A stretch of 64,000 nt of DNA from Providencia sneebia DSM 19967. Its GTDB lineage: Bacteria > Pseudomonadota > Gammaproteobacteria > Enterobacterales > Enterobacteriaceae. The stretch covers positions 2,184,461 to 2,248,460 of the forward strand of contig NZ_CM001773.1 in the NCBI RefSeq assembly GCF_000314895.2, written 5' to 3'. Within the stretch, counting starts at the first letter, position 1. Each line of letters starts with the position of its first letter. The notes under the pieces were generated by a model that worked only from the letters and a program-made list of their open reading frames with translations, was not told where the DNA came from and ran no database searches. Below are positions 1 through 9,486 of this stretch, piece after piece. The position numbers and the translations under genes were made by a program.

Positions 1-1
1 C

Positions 2-97
2 TTCGAAAATAAATTACAACAGCTTATTGATGAAAAAAATAAACTGAGCCATTCAAAAAATAACTATTTAAAAACTTTTGTTAGGATCTCAATATGA
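2..97 (+). CDS. Possible C-terminal end of an upstream gene (partial)
   Basis: An open frame of 31 codons enters from the left edge and ends in a TGA that overlaps the tyrP start as ATGA, the layout of a translationally coupled gene pair. The residues are charged and helix-prone (Q, K, E, N-rich, for example [11 protein letters not shown]). No family can be recognised from so little, and 31 open codons can occur by chance in AT-rich DNA, so this is a weak call resting mainly on the ATGA junction. Confidence 0.3.
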   Translation, partial: FENKLQQLIDEKNKLSHSKNNYLKTFVRISI

Positions 98-1302
98 AGA
101 ATCGCACCTTAGGTAGTGTTTTTATTGTTGCAGGTACAACGATTGGTGCTGGTATGCTTGCAATGCCGATTGCAGCTGCTGGTAATGGCTTTTGGGTAAG
201 TTTAGTTATGTTGTTCGCGTTATGGATATTAATGTGTTACACCGCGTTATTATTAGTTGAAGTGTATCAACATGAATCTTCTGAAACCGGTATAGGAAGT
301 GTTGCGCAGCGATATCTCGGTTCAAGCGGTAAATTTATTACAGGTTTTAGTATGATGTTCTTAATGTATGCATTGACAGCGGCTTATGTCAGTGGTGCAG
401 GGGAAATTATTACCTCTAATCTAAAAAGTAGTTTTGCTATTGAACTTGCTGATTGGATGGGAATTGTCATATTTACTATTATTGGTGGTGGTGTTGTCTG
501 TTTTGGTACATCTTCTGTCGATTTTATTAACCGTATTTTATTTATTGCAAAGATTATTTTTTTAGTAATTATTTTGGCACTTATGATGCCACATGTTGAA
601 CAGCAGAATTTATTATCCGCGCCGACTGAGAAAGTATTAATACTTTCTGCAATTCCTGTATTTTTTACATCGTTTGGTTTTCATGGAAGTGTTCCCAGTA
701 TTGTAAAATATATGGGTGGTGATGTGAAAAAATTGCGTATCATCTTTATTATTGGTAGTGCTATTCCGTTAATTGCGTACATTCTATGGCAAATAGCGAC
801 ATTGGGAAGTATTAGTACAACAACGTTTGTCGGAATTCTTGCAGAAAATTCTGGGCTAAATGGTTTGTTAGATTCCATAAGAAATGTAGTTATGTCGGGA
901 AGAACAGAGTTTATTGCTCAAATGTTTATGAGTTTAGCACTCGCAACTTCATTTCTTGGTGTGGCGCTTGGATTGTTTGATTTCTTGGCGGATTTATTTA
1001 AACGACAAGATAATGCAGCAGGACGCATTCAAACTGGATTACTCACTTTTTTACCTCCTTTAGTATTTGCATTATTTTATCCTAGAGGATTTGTCATGGC
1101 ATTAGGGTTTGCTGCAATTGCATTATCAATTTTAGCGTTATTATTACCAAGTGCGATGGCATTTAAATCAAGGTTACATAATGAACGTAAATATCAAGTT
1201 AAAGGCGGTAATTCAGCATTACTTATCGTATTTTTATGTGGAATTGTAGTCATCGGCATCCAATTCGCAATCGCGTTTAGTATCTTACCAAATATCGGGT
1301 AA
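94..1302 (+). CDS. tyrP: Tyrosine-specific transport protein TyrP
   Basis: Inner-membrane proton/tyrosine symporter of the hydroxy/aromatic amino acid permease (HAAAP) family. The 402 residues match the usual TyrP length (about 403). The opening [20 protein letters not shown], the segment [16 protein letters not shown] and [14 protein letters not shown] are TyrP hallmarks that separate it from Mtr and TnaB. About 11 hydrophobic segments span the whole chain. The ATG has an AGGA about eight bases upstream and overlaps the end of a possible upstream frame. In E. coli tyrP is controlled by TyrR; no clear TyrR box can be claimed in the 93 bases available here. A strong hairpin follows the gene, so it probably ends its transcript. 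Confidence 0.95.
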   Translation: MKNRTLGSVFIVAGTTIGAGMLAMPIAAAGNGFWVSLVMLFALWILMCYTALLLVEVYQHESSETGIGSVAQRYLGSSGKFITGFSMMFLMYALTAAYVSGAGEIITSNLKSSFAIELADWMGIVIFTIIGGGVVCFGTSSVDFINRILFIAKIIFLVIILALMMPHVEQQNLLSAPTEKVLILSAIPVFFTSFGFHGSVPSIVKYMGGDVKKLRIIFIIGSAIPLIAYILWQIATLGSISTTTFVGILAENSGLNGLLDSIRNVVMSGRTEFIAQMFMSLALATSFLGVALGLFDFLADLFKRQDNAAGRIQTGLLTFLPPLVFALFYPRGFVMALGFAAIALSILALLLPSAMAFKSRLHNERKYQVKGGNSALLIVFLCGIVVIGIQFAIAFSILPNIG

Positions 1303-1326
1303 ATTAAACGCACCATCAAATATTAG

Positions 1327-1376
1327 AAAAGCCAGCTATATTATGTGCTATTATTATCAATATACTGGCTTTTTTT
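1327..1376 (+). terminator. Rho-independent terminator after tyrP
   Basis: Arms AAAAGCCAG (1327-1335) and CTGGCTTTT (1365-1373) form a stem followed by a T-run. Confidence 0.8.
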
Positions 1377-1385
1377 GCCTTAATT

Positions 1386-1412
1386 TACATCTTTTACATC
1401 TTTTACATCTTA
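1386..1412. repeat. Three-copy 9-bp tandem repeat
   Basis: TACATCTTT occurs three times in a row (1386, 1395 and 1404; the last copy ends in A) just beyond the tyrP terminator. No function is evident. Confidence 0.7.
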
Positions 1413-1498
1413 TTATGATACTTAATTAGCTATCATATTTTATTGTTAAATTCTCACCTCATTATAGGATTCATCATTAGCATTTTATGCACAAAATC

Positions 1499-1552
1499 CG
1501 ATATATCTAACTGGCATTTTTTAAAAAAATAGCTATCATATTCGATATATCG
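1499..1552. promoter_or_regulatory. Candidate PadR operator region
   Basis: The perfect palindrome CGATATATCG (1543-1552) lies about 35 bases before the padR start, and its core CGATATATC recurs at 1499-1507. A 13-base direct repeat TAGCTATCATATT also occurs at 1427-1439 and 1530-1542. PadR proteins usually bind AT-rich dyads in their own promoters, so autoregulation is a reasonable inference; the exact binding site is not proven. Confidence 0.45.
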
Positions 1553-1586
1553 GTTCTTAAAGTTTTGATAATGTTTGAGAGTAATA

Positions 1587-2144
1587 ATGAGTCGTGAACA
1601 ACAGCCAACACAAGAGATGTGTGATGGTAAAAGTTTGAGCCGTATGTTTAACCCAAAACAGCTGCGTATTTATATTCTTCATTTGCTGGCTGATGGGGCA
1701 AATTATGGGTATGAATTAATCAAGAAAATAGGGCAAGAAACGGCTGGTTTTTATACGCCAAGTCCGGGTGTTATTTATCCGACACTCACTTTATTAGAAG
1801 AACTCGGTTTTATTGAGGTTCAAAATAAGCAGGGCAGAGGCCGAAAATGCTACTCACTAACCTTTGAAGGTAAACATTTTTTATTACTTAAAAAGGATAT
1901 TTTATCTCAAGTTCAATTTAAGCTCAGTTATGCTCAGGAGCTTAAAGCAGGTAATCAATTTGCTAAAGAAATTGAACTTGCTATTGATAAGTTCAAATGT
2001 TTATTACGGCATAAAATTGTTTTACAAGAATTGAGTTCAACACAGTCAAGCCGGATTGTTGAAATTATTAACTGCGCTGTAGAGCGCATTGAACAAGTTA
2101 ATACGGCATTGGCAACACAAGGAAATAGCCATGGCGAAAACTAA
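1587..2144 (+). CDS. PadR-family transcriptional regulator, YqjI-like
   Basis: Winged-helix repressor of about 185 residues. The PadR domain occupies roughly residues 20-100, with GYELIKKIGQ and the family-typical YTPSPGVIYPTLTLLEELG, followed by a helical C-terminal dimerisation part. It resembles E. coli YqjI, a nickel-responsive repressor of the ferric reductase gene yqjH, but lacks YqjI's long His/Cys-rich metal-binding N-terminus, so metal sensing cannot be assumed. The ATG at 1587 is preferred over an in-frame TTG at 1575 because TGAGAG sits just upstream. No yqjH-like gene adjoins it. Its 3' end overlaps the next small gene by 14 bases, and palindromes in its promoter suggest autoregulation. 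Confidence 0.85.
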   Translation: MSREQQPTQEMCDGKSLSRMFNPKQLRIYILHLLADGANYGYELIKKIGQETAGFYTPSPGVIYPTLTLLEELGFIEVQNKQGRGRKCYSLTFEGKHFLLLKKDILSQVQFKLSYAQELKAGNQFAKEIELAIDKFKCLLRHKIVLQELSSTQSSRIVEIINCAVERIEQVNTALATQGNSHGEN

Positions 2145-2337
2145 TCGTATTATTCAAGCAAAAGAGTCTTTATATATGAAAGAAAACACACCAACACCTT
2201 CAGTAGAGACAGAGGACAATAGAGAATCTGTTGATACTAAAGCTGAAACTGAGTCAGGCAAAAAATTTAAAGAGATTGTTTGTCCTAAAGTGCCAACCTC
2301 TTATTTTAAGCGAGCTAAACGCCAAAGAACCAAATAA
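2131..2337 (+). CDS. Small charged protein overlapping padR
   Basis: A 68-residue frame starts at an ATG with AAGGAA eight bases upstream and overlaps the last 14 bases of padR, so translation is probably coupled. The protein is hydrophilic. A Thr/Glu/Ser-rich middle (about residues 20-42) looks disordered, and the C-terminus is basic (FKRAKRQRTK). A single Cys-Pro (VCPKVP) and no membrane segment are visible. No family is recognised. The good ribosome site and overlap favour a real gene, perhaps a partner or modulator of the PadR protein; that role is inference only. An upstream in-frame ATG at 2089 lies inside padR and is less likely. Confidence 0.55.
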   Translation: MAKTNRIIQAKESLYMKENTPTPSVETEDNRESVDTKAETESGKKFKEIVCPKVPTSYFKRAKRQRTK

Positions 2338-2760
2338 TGAGTAAAATGGAACGATAATTGACCAATTTATTATTCATGGTATGACTTTTTGCGCAGTAAA
2401 ACGTTAAATAGTAGTCATGATGGTATTCTTTTTTCGTTATAAAAAGGCCATGAAAATAAAAAATCATTTACAATGGTGTCAGTCTAACTAAATAAGTTGT
2501 CTGACATCGTTTTATGATATTTTTATGTTAAAAAGTATCCAATGCTCTTTTTAATATACACATCTAATATAGATAATTGATATGAGAGGTTTTTATCATT
2601 ATCAATTCATTATTATCATGTTATTTTCCCTTCTTTTACCACAATAATTAAATATGACTGTGTTTAATTATGCTCATAATATTATGAATAAAGTTTCTTA
2701 TCTCTAGGAAAAACAATAAATTCACGTAGAATTCTTTTATCAATACAAGGGAAACAATTC
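2338..2760. other. Intergenic region with a hairpin
   Basis: No convincing reading frame. It contains an imperfect hairpin at 2477-2506 (TGTCAG/CTGACA arms, followed by CGTTTT) that may terminate the padR transcript, and a Fur-box-like AT-rich stretch near 2593-2618 before the next gene. Confidence 0.5.
2593..2618. promoter_or_regulatory. Weak Fur-box-like sequence
   Basis: On the minus strand the stretch contains GATAATGATAA and further GATAAT-like hexamers, resembling part of the Fur consensus of repeated GATAAT units. It lies about 145 bases before the GNAT gene at 2761. AT-rich DNA makes such matches easy, so this is weak. Confidence 0.25.
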
Positions 2761-3237
2761 ATGAAAATAGAAATTAAGCCAGCAACAATTAAAGATTCCG
2801 CCTTAATTCTTGATATGATTATAGAATTGGCTGAATATGAAAAAGCACGCCACGAAGTAAAAGCATCAATATCAGATATTGAAAAATCTTTATTTGATGA
2901 GAATTCTAGTACAGAAGCTTTAATTTGTTATATTGACAATAAACCAGCAGGCTATGCTGTTTTCTTTACAAGTTATTCTACATGGCTTGGTAACAATGGA
3001 ATTTATTTAGAAGACTTGTACGTCTCACCTGATTATAGAGGTGCTGGTGTAGGAAAAGCATTACTGAAATATGTTGCAAGATTAGCTAAAGAGCGTAGAT
3101 GTAAAAGGTTAGAATGGAGCGTATTAGACTGGAACCAGCCTGCGATTGATTTTTATAAAAGTATTGGTGCGCAACCGCAAGATGAGTGGGTACGTTATCG
3201 TATGGATGAACAGACTATTGCTGAATTTGCTAATTAA
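2761..3237 (+). CDS. GNAT N-acetyltransferase, diamine acetyltransferase (SSAT)-like
   Basis: Single-domain GNAT enzyme of 158 residues, transferring an acetyl group from acetyl-CoA to an amine. The acetyl-CoA motif A is LEDLYVSPDYRGAGVGKALL (about residues 80-100), followed by RLEWSVLDWNQPAIDFYKSIGA. The pairing of YSTWLG.N.GIYLEDLYV with WSVLDWN is typical of spermidine/spermine and thialysine acetyltransferases, so a polyamine or lysine-analogue substrate is likely but not proven. AGGGAAAC lies just before the ATG. It stands alone, bounded by a strong terminator. Confidence 0.85.
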   Translation: MKIEIKPATIKDSALILDMIIELAEYEKARHEVKASISDIEKSLFDENSSTEALICYIDNKPAGYAVFFTSYSTWLGNNGIYLEDLYVSPDYRGAGVGKALLKYVARLAKERRCKRLEWSVLDWNQPAIDFYKSIGAQPQDEWVRYRMDEQTIAEFAN

Positions 3238-3262
3238 GATCATCAAATTTAATTACTAACAA

Positions 3263-3299
3263 AATAATGCTAAGACTTTGTTCTTAGCATTATTTTTTT
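3263..3299 (+). terminator. Rho-independent terminator after the GNAT gene
   Basis: A 13-bp stem, AATAATGCTAAGA (3263-3275) with TCTTAGCATTATT (3282-3294), runs into a T-tract. Confidence 0.9.
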
Positions 3300-3579
3300 G
3301 CTGTTTATTTGAAAATTAAGTAATACGTGCCAAATAGAAGGAGATAATAGTCTTAATTTGGTAATTTGTGATGTATGTGCTATTTTACTTAAGTGGTAAA
3401 GGGATAAAATAGATATAAATTAAATAGATAGCACCATAGACTTAATGGGTAATAAAGCATCTATTTATATCTTCATTTTCACGTATTTGATGTAATTAGT
3501 ATTAAAATGGGATAGTTAATATTGTTTCATAAATTAATATTGAGATGAATGCTCTCACAAAATAAAAAGAAGGGATGGT
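3300..3579. other. Intergenic leader of the yhiI operon
   Basis: AT-rich, no reading frame of note. A ribosome site AGAAGGGATGG lies directly before the yhiI ATG. No specific operator could be identified. Confidence 0.5.
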
Positions 3580-4650
3580 ATGAAAATAAATAAACGTAAG
3601 ACCTTTTTTTATGTTGTTATTATTTTAATTATTGCTGCAGGTGGTTTTTATTATTGGAGTGTTAATTCTAGCAATTTACCCGCTGGTTTTGCACAAAGTA
3701 ATGGTCGTATTGAGGCAACCGAAATAGATATAGCGACTAAAACCGCAGGACGAATAGATACGGTTATGGTGAGAGAAGGTGATTTTGTCAAGGAAGGTCA
3801 GATTCTTGCCAAAATGGATACTCGAGCATTACAAGAGCAACTCCATGAAGTGCAAGCTCAGTTACGTCAAGCCGTGAGTAATGTTTCAACCGCGGAATCC
3901 GCATTAGTCCAACGTGAGAGTGAAAAACTTGCTGCACAGGCGGTTGTTCGTCAGCGTGAATCTGAACTTGATGCCGCACAAAAAAGGCTCAATCGTTCAA
4001 GAGCATTAGTCAGAACAAATGCTGTTTCGCAACAACAAGTTGATGATGATACAGCGCAAATGCAAGGTTCTCGAGCTGCACTTGAAGCAGCAAAAGCGCA
4101 AGTTGCTGCCTCTGTTGCTGCGATTAACTCTGCAAAATCTGGTGTTGTACAAGCGAAAACAAGAGTGGATGCAGCGACCGCAACAGAAAGACGTATTCTG
4201 GCTGACTTAGATGACAGCGTATTAAAAGCCCCGCGTAATGGACGTATTCAATATCGTGTAGCAGAGCCTGGTGAAGTTTTAGGTGCGGGTGGTCGCGTAT
4301 TAAATATGGTTGACTTAAGTGATGTTTACATGACCTTTTTCTTGCCAACGGAAGATGCAGGAAAAGTTGCCATCGGCAGTGATGCTCATATTGTCTTAGA
4401 TGCTGCGCCAAATATTGTCATTCCAGCGAAAACGACGTTTGTCGCTAGTGTCGCGCAATTTACGCCTAAGACCGTTGAAACTCAAAATGAACGTTTGAAA
4501 TTAATGTTCCGTATTCGCGCTCGTATCTCACCTGAATTACTGGAAAAACACCTTGAATATGTCAAAACAGGTTTACCGGGCAAGGCTTACGTTCAATTAG
4601 ATCCAAATGCGCAATGGCCTGCTGAACTTGAAGTGAGATTACCACAATGA
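3580..4650 (+). CDS. yhiI: HlyD-family membrane fusion protein YhiI
   Basis: Periplasmic adaptor of an ABC export system, 356 residues against about 355 in E. coli YhiI. One N-terminal membrane anchor (about residues 8-27) is followed by a biotinyl-lipoyl half ([38 protein letters not shown]), a long alpha-helical hairpin rich in Ala, Gln and Glu (about 85-210), and the second lipoyl half with the beta-barrel ([33 protein letters not shown]). It is first in a tight operon: its TGA overlaps the ATG of rbbA. It presumably links the RbbA/YhhJ transporter to an outer-membrane channel; no TolC gene is nearby. Confidence 0.93.
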   Translation: MKINKRKTFFYVVIILIIAAGGFYYWSVNSSNLPAGFAQSNGRIEATEIDIATKTAGRIDTVMVREGDFVKEGQILAKMDTRALQEQLHEVQAQLRQAVSNVSTAESALVQRESEKLAAQAVVRQRESELDAAQKRLNRSRALVRTNAVSQQQVDDDTAQMQGSRAALEAAKAQVAASVAAINSAKSGVVQAKTRVDAATATERRILADLDDSVLKAPRNGRIQYRVAEPGEVLGAGGRVLNMVDLSDVYMTFFLPTEDAGKVAIGSDAHIVLDAAPNIVIPAKTTFVASVAQFTPKTVETQNERLKLMFRIRARISPELLEKHLEYVKTGLPGKAYVQLDPNAQWPAELEVRLPQ

Positions 4651-7403
4651 CCGATAAATGGATGGATGATGTGATCATAGATTTAAAACATGTCAGCCAA
4701 CATTACGGTGATAATTGTGCGTTGGATGACATTACTTTAGCGATCCCCGCCAGAAAGATGGTGGGGCTTATTGGGCCAGATGGCGTTGGGAAATCAACAT
4801 TAATCTCTTTAATTGCAGGAGCAAGAAAGATCCAGCAAGGAGAGGTGATTGTTCTTGGTGGCAACATGGCGGATGAAGAGCACCGCCGCGCTGTTTGTCC
4901 AAAAATTGCCTATATGCCGCAAGGGTTAGGGAAAAACTTATACCACACGCTTTCAGTATATGAAAACGTTGATTTTTTTGGCCGATTGTTTGGTCAATCT
5001 AAAAAAGAACGTGAATATCGTATTCATGATTTGTTGGAAAGTACCGGGCTTTTACCATTTAAAGATAGACCCGCAGGAAAATTATCTGGTGGGATGAAAC
5101 AAAAACTGGGTCTATGTTGTGCGCTAATCCATGACCCAGATCTACTTATCTTGGATGAACCAACGACAGGGGTTGACCCATTATCGCGAGCTCAATTTTG
5201 GGATTTGATTGACCGTATTCGTGAACGTCAAACAAACATGAGCGTGTTAGTTGCGACGGCTTATATGGAAGAAGCGGAACGTTTCGATTGGCTTGTTGCA
5301 ATGGATGATGGCAAGGTGCTAGCAACCGGCCATGCATTAGAACTTAAATCTCAAACAAACTGTGATGAATTAGAGGAAGCCTTTATTGCTTTGTTGCCAG
5401 AAGAAAAGCGCAGCGGGCATACGAAAGTGGTTATTCCTCCACGTGATACTTCTGAAGATAATATTATTGCCATTGAAGCCGAAGGCTTAACCATGCGATT
5501 TGGTGATTTTGTCGCGGTTGACCATGTTGACTTAAAAATTCCTAAAGGAGAAATATTTGGCTTTTTAGGCTCTAATGGGTGTGGTAAATCAACCACAATG
5601 AAGATGTTGACGGGTTTATTGCAAGCAAGTGAGGGGCAAGCATGGCTTTTTGGTCAAGAAATTGATCCAAAAGATCTCGAAACACGTAAACGTGTTGGTT
5701 ATATGTCGCAGGCATTCTCCCTCTATAATGAATTAACCGTTGAACAAAACCTTGAGCTGCACGCAAAGCTATTTCATATTCCAGAAAATGAAATTAAAGA
5801 CCGCATTGATGAAATGTGTGAGCGTTTTGAGCTAAATGATGTTCGCGACACCATGCCGGATGATTTACCACTCGGTATTCGCCAGCGTTTATCATTAGCC
5901 GTGGCGGTGATCCACCGTCCTGAAATGTTAATCCTTGATGAGCCAACTTCGGGTGTTGACCCGGTTGCTCGAGATATGTTTTGGAATTTAATGGTCGACC
6001 TTTCTAGGCGTGACGGTGTTACAATCTTCATTTCAACGCACTTTATGAATGAGGCCGAACGTTGTGACCGTATTTCTCTGATGCATGCGGGGAAAGTGCT
6101 CGATTGTGATACGCCAGAAAACCTAACGAAAAAGAAAGGCCTTGATACGCTAGAAGCCGCTTTTATTGCCTATCTCCAAGATGCAATAGGCGAAGATGAC
6201 GGTTCTAAAGATACCGCACCTGAATTTAATATTGATCCAGAATTAAAGAAAGAAACAGAAGAAGCATTAAAAAGTCGTTTTAGCTTCCGCCGTTTATTTA
6301 GTTATAGCATTCGTGAAGGAATGGAACTGCGCCGTGACCCAGTCCGTTCGACATTAGCTTTGTTAGGAACAGTCATCCTGATGTTTATTATGGGATATGG
6401 GATCAGCATGGATGTCGAAAATTTGCGTTTTGCTGTTCTAGATCGCGACCAAACCGGATTAAGTCAAGATTACACATTAAATTTAGCGGGTTCTCGTTAC
6501 TTTATCGAACAGCCACCATTGAAAGATTATGATGAACTTGAAACGGCATTACGAAGTGGTAAAGTTTCTGTGGCAATTGAAATCCCACCAAACTTTGCGC
6601 GCGATATTGCGCGCGGTCATTCCGTTAAGATTGGTGTATGGGTGGATGGTGCGATGCCAAAACGGGCGGAAACAGTCAGGGGATATGTACAAGCTATGCA
6701 TCTTGCTTGGTTGAGTAACATGGCGGCAAAACAGCCTTCTGGTGTAGCCGGTATGCCTGTTATTGATATACAAACCCGTTACCGCTATAACCCAGATGTA
6801 AAAAGTTTACCTGCGATTGTTCCGGCTGTTATTCCCTTACTTTTGATGATGATACCTGCAATGTTAAGTGCATTGAGTGTGGTTCGCGAAAAAGAGCTTG
6901 GGTCTATCATTAACCTTTATGTCACCCCGATCACCAAATTAGAATTTTTGCTTGGTAAACAGATACCTTATATTTTATTGGGTATGTTTAACTTCTTTTT
7001 ACTCTGCCTTTTGAGTGTATTTGTATTTGGTGTCTCCTTTAAAGGGAGTTTTTTGACGCTCACATTGGCTGCATTTCTGTATATCATGATTGCTACGGGA
7101 ATGGGCTTGCTCATTTCATGTTTTATGAAAAGCCAAATAGCAGCAATATTCGGTACAGCAATTATCACACTGATCCCTGCAACGCAATTTTCTGGAATAA
7201 TTGACCCAGTTTCATCACTTGAGGGAATAGGACGCTGGGTAGGGATGATATATCCAACTTCTCACTTTTTAACCATCACGCGAGGCACTTTCTCTAAAGG
7301 ATTAAGCTTGTTTGATTTACAAGTCTCTTATATTCCTCTGTTGATTACGATCCCGATTGTGATAGGTCTTAGTGTCATTTTCCTGAAAAAACAGGAGTCT
7401 TAA
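4647..7403 (+). CDS. rbbA: Ribosome-associated ATPase / ABC transporter fusion RbbA
   Basis: 918-residue protein combining two ABC ATPase domains with an ABC-2 type membrane domain, as in E. coli RbbA (911). The first ATPase has Walker [10 protein letters not shown] (43-51), signature LSGGMKQKL and Walker [14 protein letters not shown]. The second has Walker [10 protein letters not shown], a degenerate signature LPLGIRQRL, and [13 protein letters not shown]. About six membrane segments follow from roughly residue 560, with an external loop between the first two. RbbA was described in E. coli as binding ribosomes, yet the fusion with a permease and the yhiI/yhhJ neighbours argue for a transport role; both may apply. 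ATGA overlap with yhiI and a three-base gap to yhhJ indicate one operon. Confidence 0.93.
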   Translation: MTDKWMDDVIIDLKHVSQHYGDNCALDDITLAIPARKMVGLIGPDGVGKSTLISLIAGARKIQQGEVIVLGGNMADEEHRRAVCPKIAYMPQGLGKNLYHTLSVYENVDFFGRLFGQSKKEREYRIHDLLESTGLLPFKDRPAGKLSGGMKQKLGLCCALIHDPDLLILDEPTTGVDPLSRAQFWDLIDRIRERQTNMSVLVATAYMEEAERFDWLVAMDDGKVLATGHALELKSQTNCDELEEAFIALLPEEKRSGHTKVVIPPRDTSEDNIIAIEAEGLTMRFGDFVAVDHVDLKIPKGEIFGFLGSNGCGKSTTMKMLTGLLQASEGQAWLFGQEIDPKDLETRKRVGYMSQAFSLYNELTVEQNLELHAKLFHIPENEIKDRIDEMCERFELNDVRDTMPDDLPLGIRQRLSLAVAVIHRPEMLILDEPTSGVDPVARDMFWNLMVDLSRRDGVTIFISTHFMNEAERCDRISLMHAGKVLDCDTPENLTKKKGLDTLEAAFIAYLQDAIGEDDGSKDTAPEFNIDPELKKETEEALKSRFSFRRLFSYSIREGMELRRDPVRSTLALLGTVILMFIMGYGISMDVENLRFAVLDRDQTGLSQDYTLNLAGSRYFIEQPPLKDYDELETALRSGKVSVAIEIPPNFARDIARGHSVKIGVWVDGAMPKRAETVRGYVQAMHLAWLSNMAAKQPSGVAGMPVIDIQTRYRYNPDVKSLPAIVPAVIPLLLMMIPAMLSALSVVREKELGSIINLYVTPITKLEFLLGKQIPYILLGMFNFFLLCLLSVFVFGVSFKGSFLTLTLAAFLYIMIATGMGLLISCFMKSQIAAIFGTAIITLIPATQFSGIIDPVSSLEGIGRWVGMIYPTSHFLTITRGTFSKGLSLFDLQVSYIPLLITIPIVIGLSVIFLKKQES

Positions 7404-7406
7404 CTG

Positions 7407-8534
7407 ATGATACGTAATATACAGAATATATTTAACTTAGGTGTTAAAGAGTTGCGTAGTTTAGGGCGTGATAATGCAATGATAGCGTTAATTATCTTTG
7501 CATTTACTGTGTCAATTTACTCATCAGCGACAGTGACTTCAGGTTCGTTACACAATGCTCCTATCGCTATTGTGGACCAAGATAGGTCGCAATTATCAAG
7601 CCGGATAATTAATAGCTTTTATCAGCCATATTTTAATACGCCGGTAGAGATAACTCCCGAGCAAATTGATGGTGTATTAGACCGCGGTACTTATACTTTC
7701 GTCTTAGATATTCCACCCAATTTTCAACGAGATGTTTTAGCGGGGCGTCATCCGGAAATTCAAGTTAATATTGATGCAACGCGAATGAGTCAAGCTTTCT
7801 TAGGTAATAGTTATATTCAGAATATTACCTTGGGTGAAGTGAATGAGTTTTTGGCAAAGGCTAGAAGTGGTGAAAGTCTCCCTGTAGATCTTGAAGTGAG
7901 AATGCAATTTAACCCCAACTTAACGCAATCTTGGTTTGGTTCGGTTATGGCTATCATTAATAATATTACGATGTTAGCGATTATTCTGACGGGAGCAGCT
8001 TTAATTCGTGAAAGAGAACACGGAACAGTGGAACATTTAATGGTGATGCCATTAACGCCATTTGAAATCATGATGTCTAAAATATGGTCTATGGGGTTAG
8101 TCGTTCTGATTGCTTCAAGTGTTTCTCTGATTTTAGTCATCAAGCTTTTGCTACAAGTCCCAATTGAAGGCTCAATACTGCTATTTATGTGTGGTGTTGC
8201 GTTAAGTCTCTTTGCTACAACATCAATTGGTATTTTTATGGGAATAATCGCGCGTTCTATGCCGCAATTTGGCTTATTAATGATTTTAGTTTTGCTACCA
8301 TTAATTATGCTTTCTGGTGGTGTAACAGCAAGGGAAAGTATGCCGCAGTTGGTTCAAGACATCATGTTAACAATGCCGACAACACACTTTGTTAGTCTTG
8401 CCCAAGCTATTTTGTATAGAGGTGCTGGGTTCCAAATTGTTTGGCCACAATTCCTAATATTATTTGCTATTGGTGCCGTTTTCTTCTCACTTGCATTGGT
8501 TCAATTCCGTAAAACAATTGCAAGCATGGCATAA
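7407..8534 (+). CDS. yhhJ: ABC-2 type transporter permease YhhJ
   Basis: Inner-membrane subunit of 375 residues, the same length as E. coli YhhJ. A first membrane segment near residues 24-43 is followed by a large periplasmic domain (SQLSSRIINSFYQPYF; YTFVLDIPPNFQRDVLAGRHPEI) and about five more segments in the C-terminal half, with the ABC-2 signature IREREHGTVEHLMVMPLTPFE. AGGAG precedes the ATG. It probably pairs with the membrane half of RbbA and with YhiI in one exporter. The substrate is unknown. Confidence 0.92.
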   Translation: MIRNIQNIFNLGVKELRSLGRDNAMIALIIFAFTVSIYSSATVTSGSLHNAPIAIVDQDRSQLSSRIINSFYQPYFNTPVEITPEQIDGVLDRGTYTFVLDIPPNFQRDVLAGRHPEIQVNIDATRMSQAFLGNSYIQNITLGEVNEFLAKARSGESLPVDLEVRMQFNPNLTQSWFGSVMAIINNITMLAIILTGAALIREREHGTVEHLMVMPLTPFEIMMSKIWSMGLVVLIASSVSLILVIKLLLQVPIEGSILLFMCGVALSLFATTSIGIFMGIIARSMPQFGLLMILVLLPLIMLSGGVTARESMPQLVQDIMLTMPTTHFVSLAQAILYRGAGFQIVWPQFLILFAIGAVFFSLALVQFRKTIASMA

Positions 8535-8619
8535 ATGAATATGTTAATAATACATAAATAACTTGCTGTATTGTTAAATAAACGTTTAAATGTGAAACCT
8601 ATTGATTGAAATATTATTG

Positions 8620-8656
8620 TTAGGTAATACCTATCATATTAATAGTATCAACTGAT
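8620..8656 (+). promoter_or_regulatory. OxyR operator of ahpC
   Basis: Four tetranucleotides with exact 7-base spacing: TTAG (8620), CTAT (8631), ATAG (8642) and TGAT (8653). This matches the OxyR pattern ATAG-N7-CTAT-N7-ATAG-N7-CTAT with the two outer elements each off by one or two bases. It lies 57-93 bases before the ahpC start, a suitable place for activation by peroxide. Confidence 0.85.
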
Positions 8657-8712
8657 TGGAAATAAATGCGGTAAACCATTATCTTATTAGGTAACAAAAC
8701 AGGAGAAATAAG

Positions 8713-9276
8713 ATGTCTTTAATTAATACTAAAATCAAACCATTTAAAAACCAAGCATTTAAAGACGGTAAATTTATTGAAGTTACCGAAAAAGATGTTG
8801 AAGGAAAATGGAGTGTATTTTTCTTCTATCCAGCAGACTTCACTTTCGTATGCCCAACTGAACTTGGTGACATTGCAGACCATTACGCAGAATTCCAAAA
8901 AATGGGTGTTGAAATTTTCTCTGTTTCAACTGATACCCACTTTACTCACAAAGCATGGCATGAATATTCAGATACCATTGGTAAAATCAAATATGCAATG
9001 ATTGGTGACCCAACAGCTGAACTGACACGTAACTTTGAAAACCTGCGTGAAGCAGAAGGTTTAGCAGACCGTGGTACTTTCGTTGTTGACCCACAAGGTA
9101 TCATTCAAGCAATCGAAATCACCGCTGAAGGTATTGGTCGCGACGCTGAAGACCTGCTACGTAAAATTAAAGCAGCTCAATACGTTGCAAGCCACCCAGG
9201 TGAAGTTTGCCCAGCTAAATGGAAAGAAGGTGAAGCAACTCTTTCTCCATCTTTAGACCTAGTCGGCAAAATCTAA
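8713..9276 (+). CDS. ahpC: Alkyl hydroperoxide reductase, peroxiredoxin subunit AhpC
   Basis: Typical 2-Cys peroxiredoxin of 187 residues, identical in length to E. coli AhpC. The peroxidatic Cys47 sits in [13 protein letters not shown] and the resolving Cys166 in GEVCPAKW. It reduces hydrogen peroxide, organic hydroperoxides and peroxynitrite in the cytoplasm and is recycled by AhpF, encoded just downstream. AGGAG lies before the ATG and an OxyR operator lies upstream. Codon use is of the highly expressed type (AAA, GAA, CGT, GGT). A stable hairpin between ahpC and ahpF fits the usual higher output of AhpC. Confidence 0.98.
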   Translation: MSLINTKIKPFKNQAFKDGKFIEVTEKDVEGKWSVFFFYPADFTFVCPTELGDIADHYAEFQKMGVEIFSVSTDTHFTHKAWHEYSDTIGKIKYAMIGDPTAELTRNFENLREAEGLADRGTFVVDPQGIIQAIEITAEGIGRDAEDLLRKIKAAQYVASHPGEVCPAKWKEGEATLSPSLDLVGKI

Positions 9277-9317
9277 TTCGAAAACTCTTTCGAAAGCAAA
9301 ACAATTATGCTGATATT

Positions 9318-9337
9318 TCGGGTGCATCTGCACCCGA
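9318..9337 (+). terminator. Hairpin between ahpC and ahpF (attenuator or partial terminator)
   Basis: Perfect 9-bp stem TCGGGTGCA/TGCACCCGA with a two-base loop and only a short T-run after it. This suggests mRNA 3'-end protection or partial termination rather than a complete stop. Confidence 0.7.
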
Positions 9338-9486
9338 TTTAAAATGAGGTATAAAATCATTTTAAATATTCGCCATAACAATTGTTAAAAATCAGCGAGT
9401 AAGACAAGTAAAAAATTAATCATTTTTCGTCTACTGGCAATTTATACTGGGTGCTATGTACCCGATATTATGGACAAGGGGATCAT

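Noticed and set aside
1386..1412. CRISPR-like array
   Set aside because: Three 9-base units without spacers are a simple tandem repeat; no cas genes.
4124..4411. Minus-strand frame of 95 codons inside yhiI
   Set aside because: Shadow of the real gene; composition follows the opposite strand and no ribosome site.
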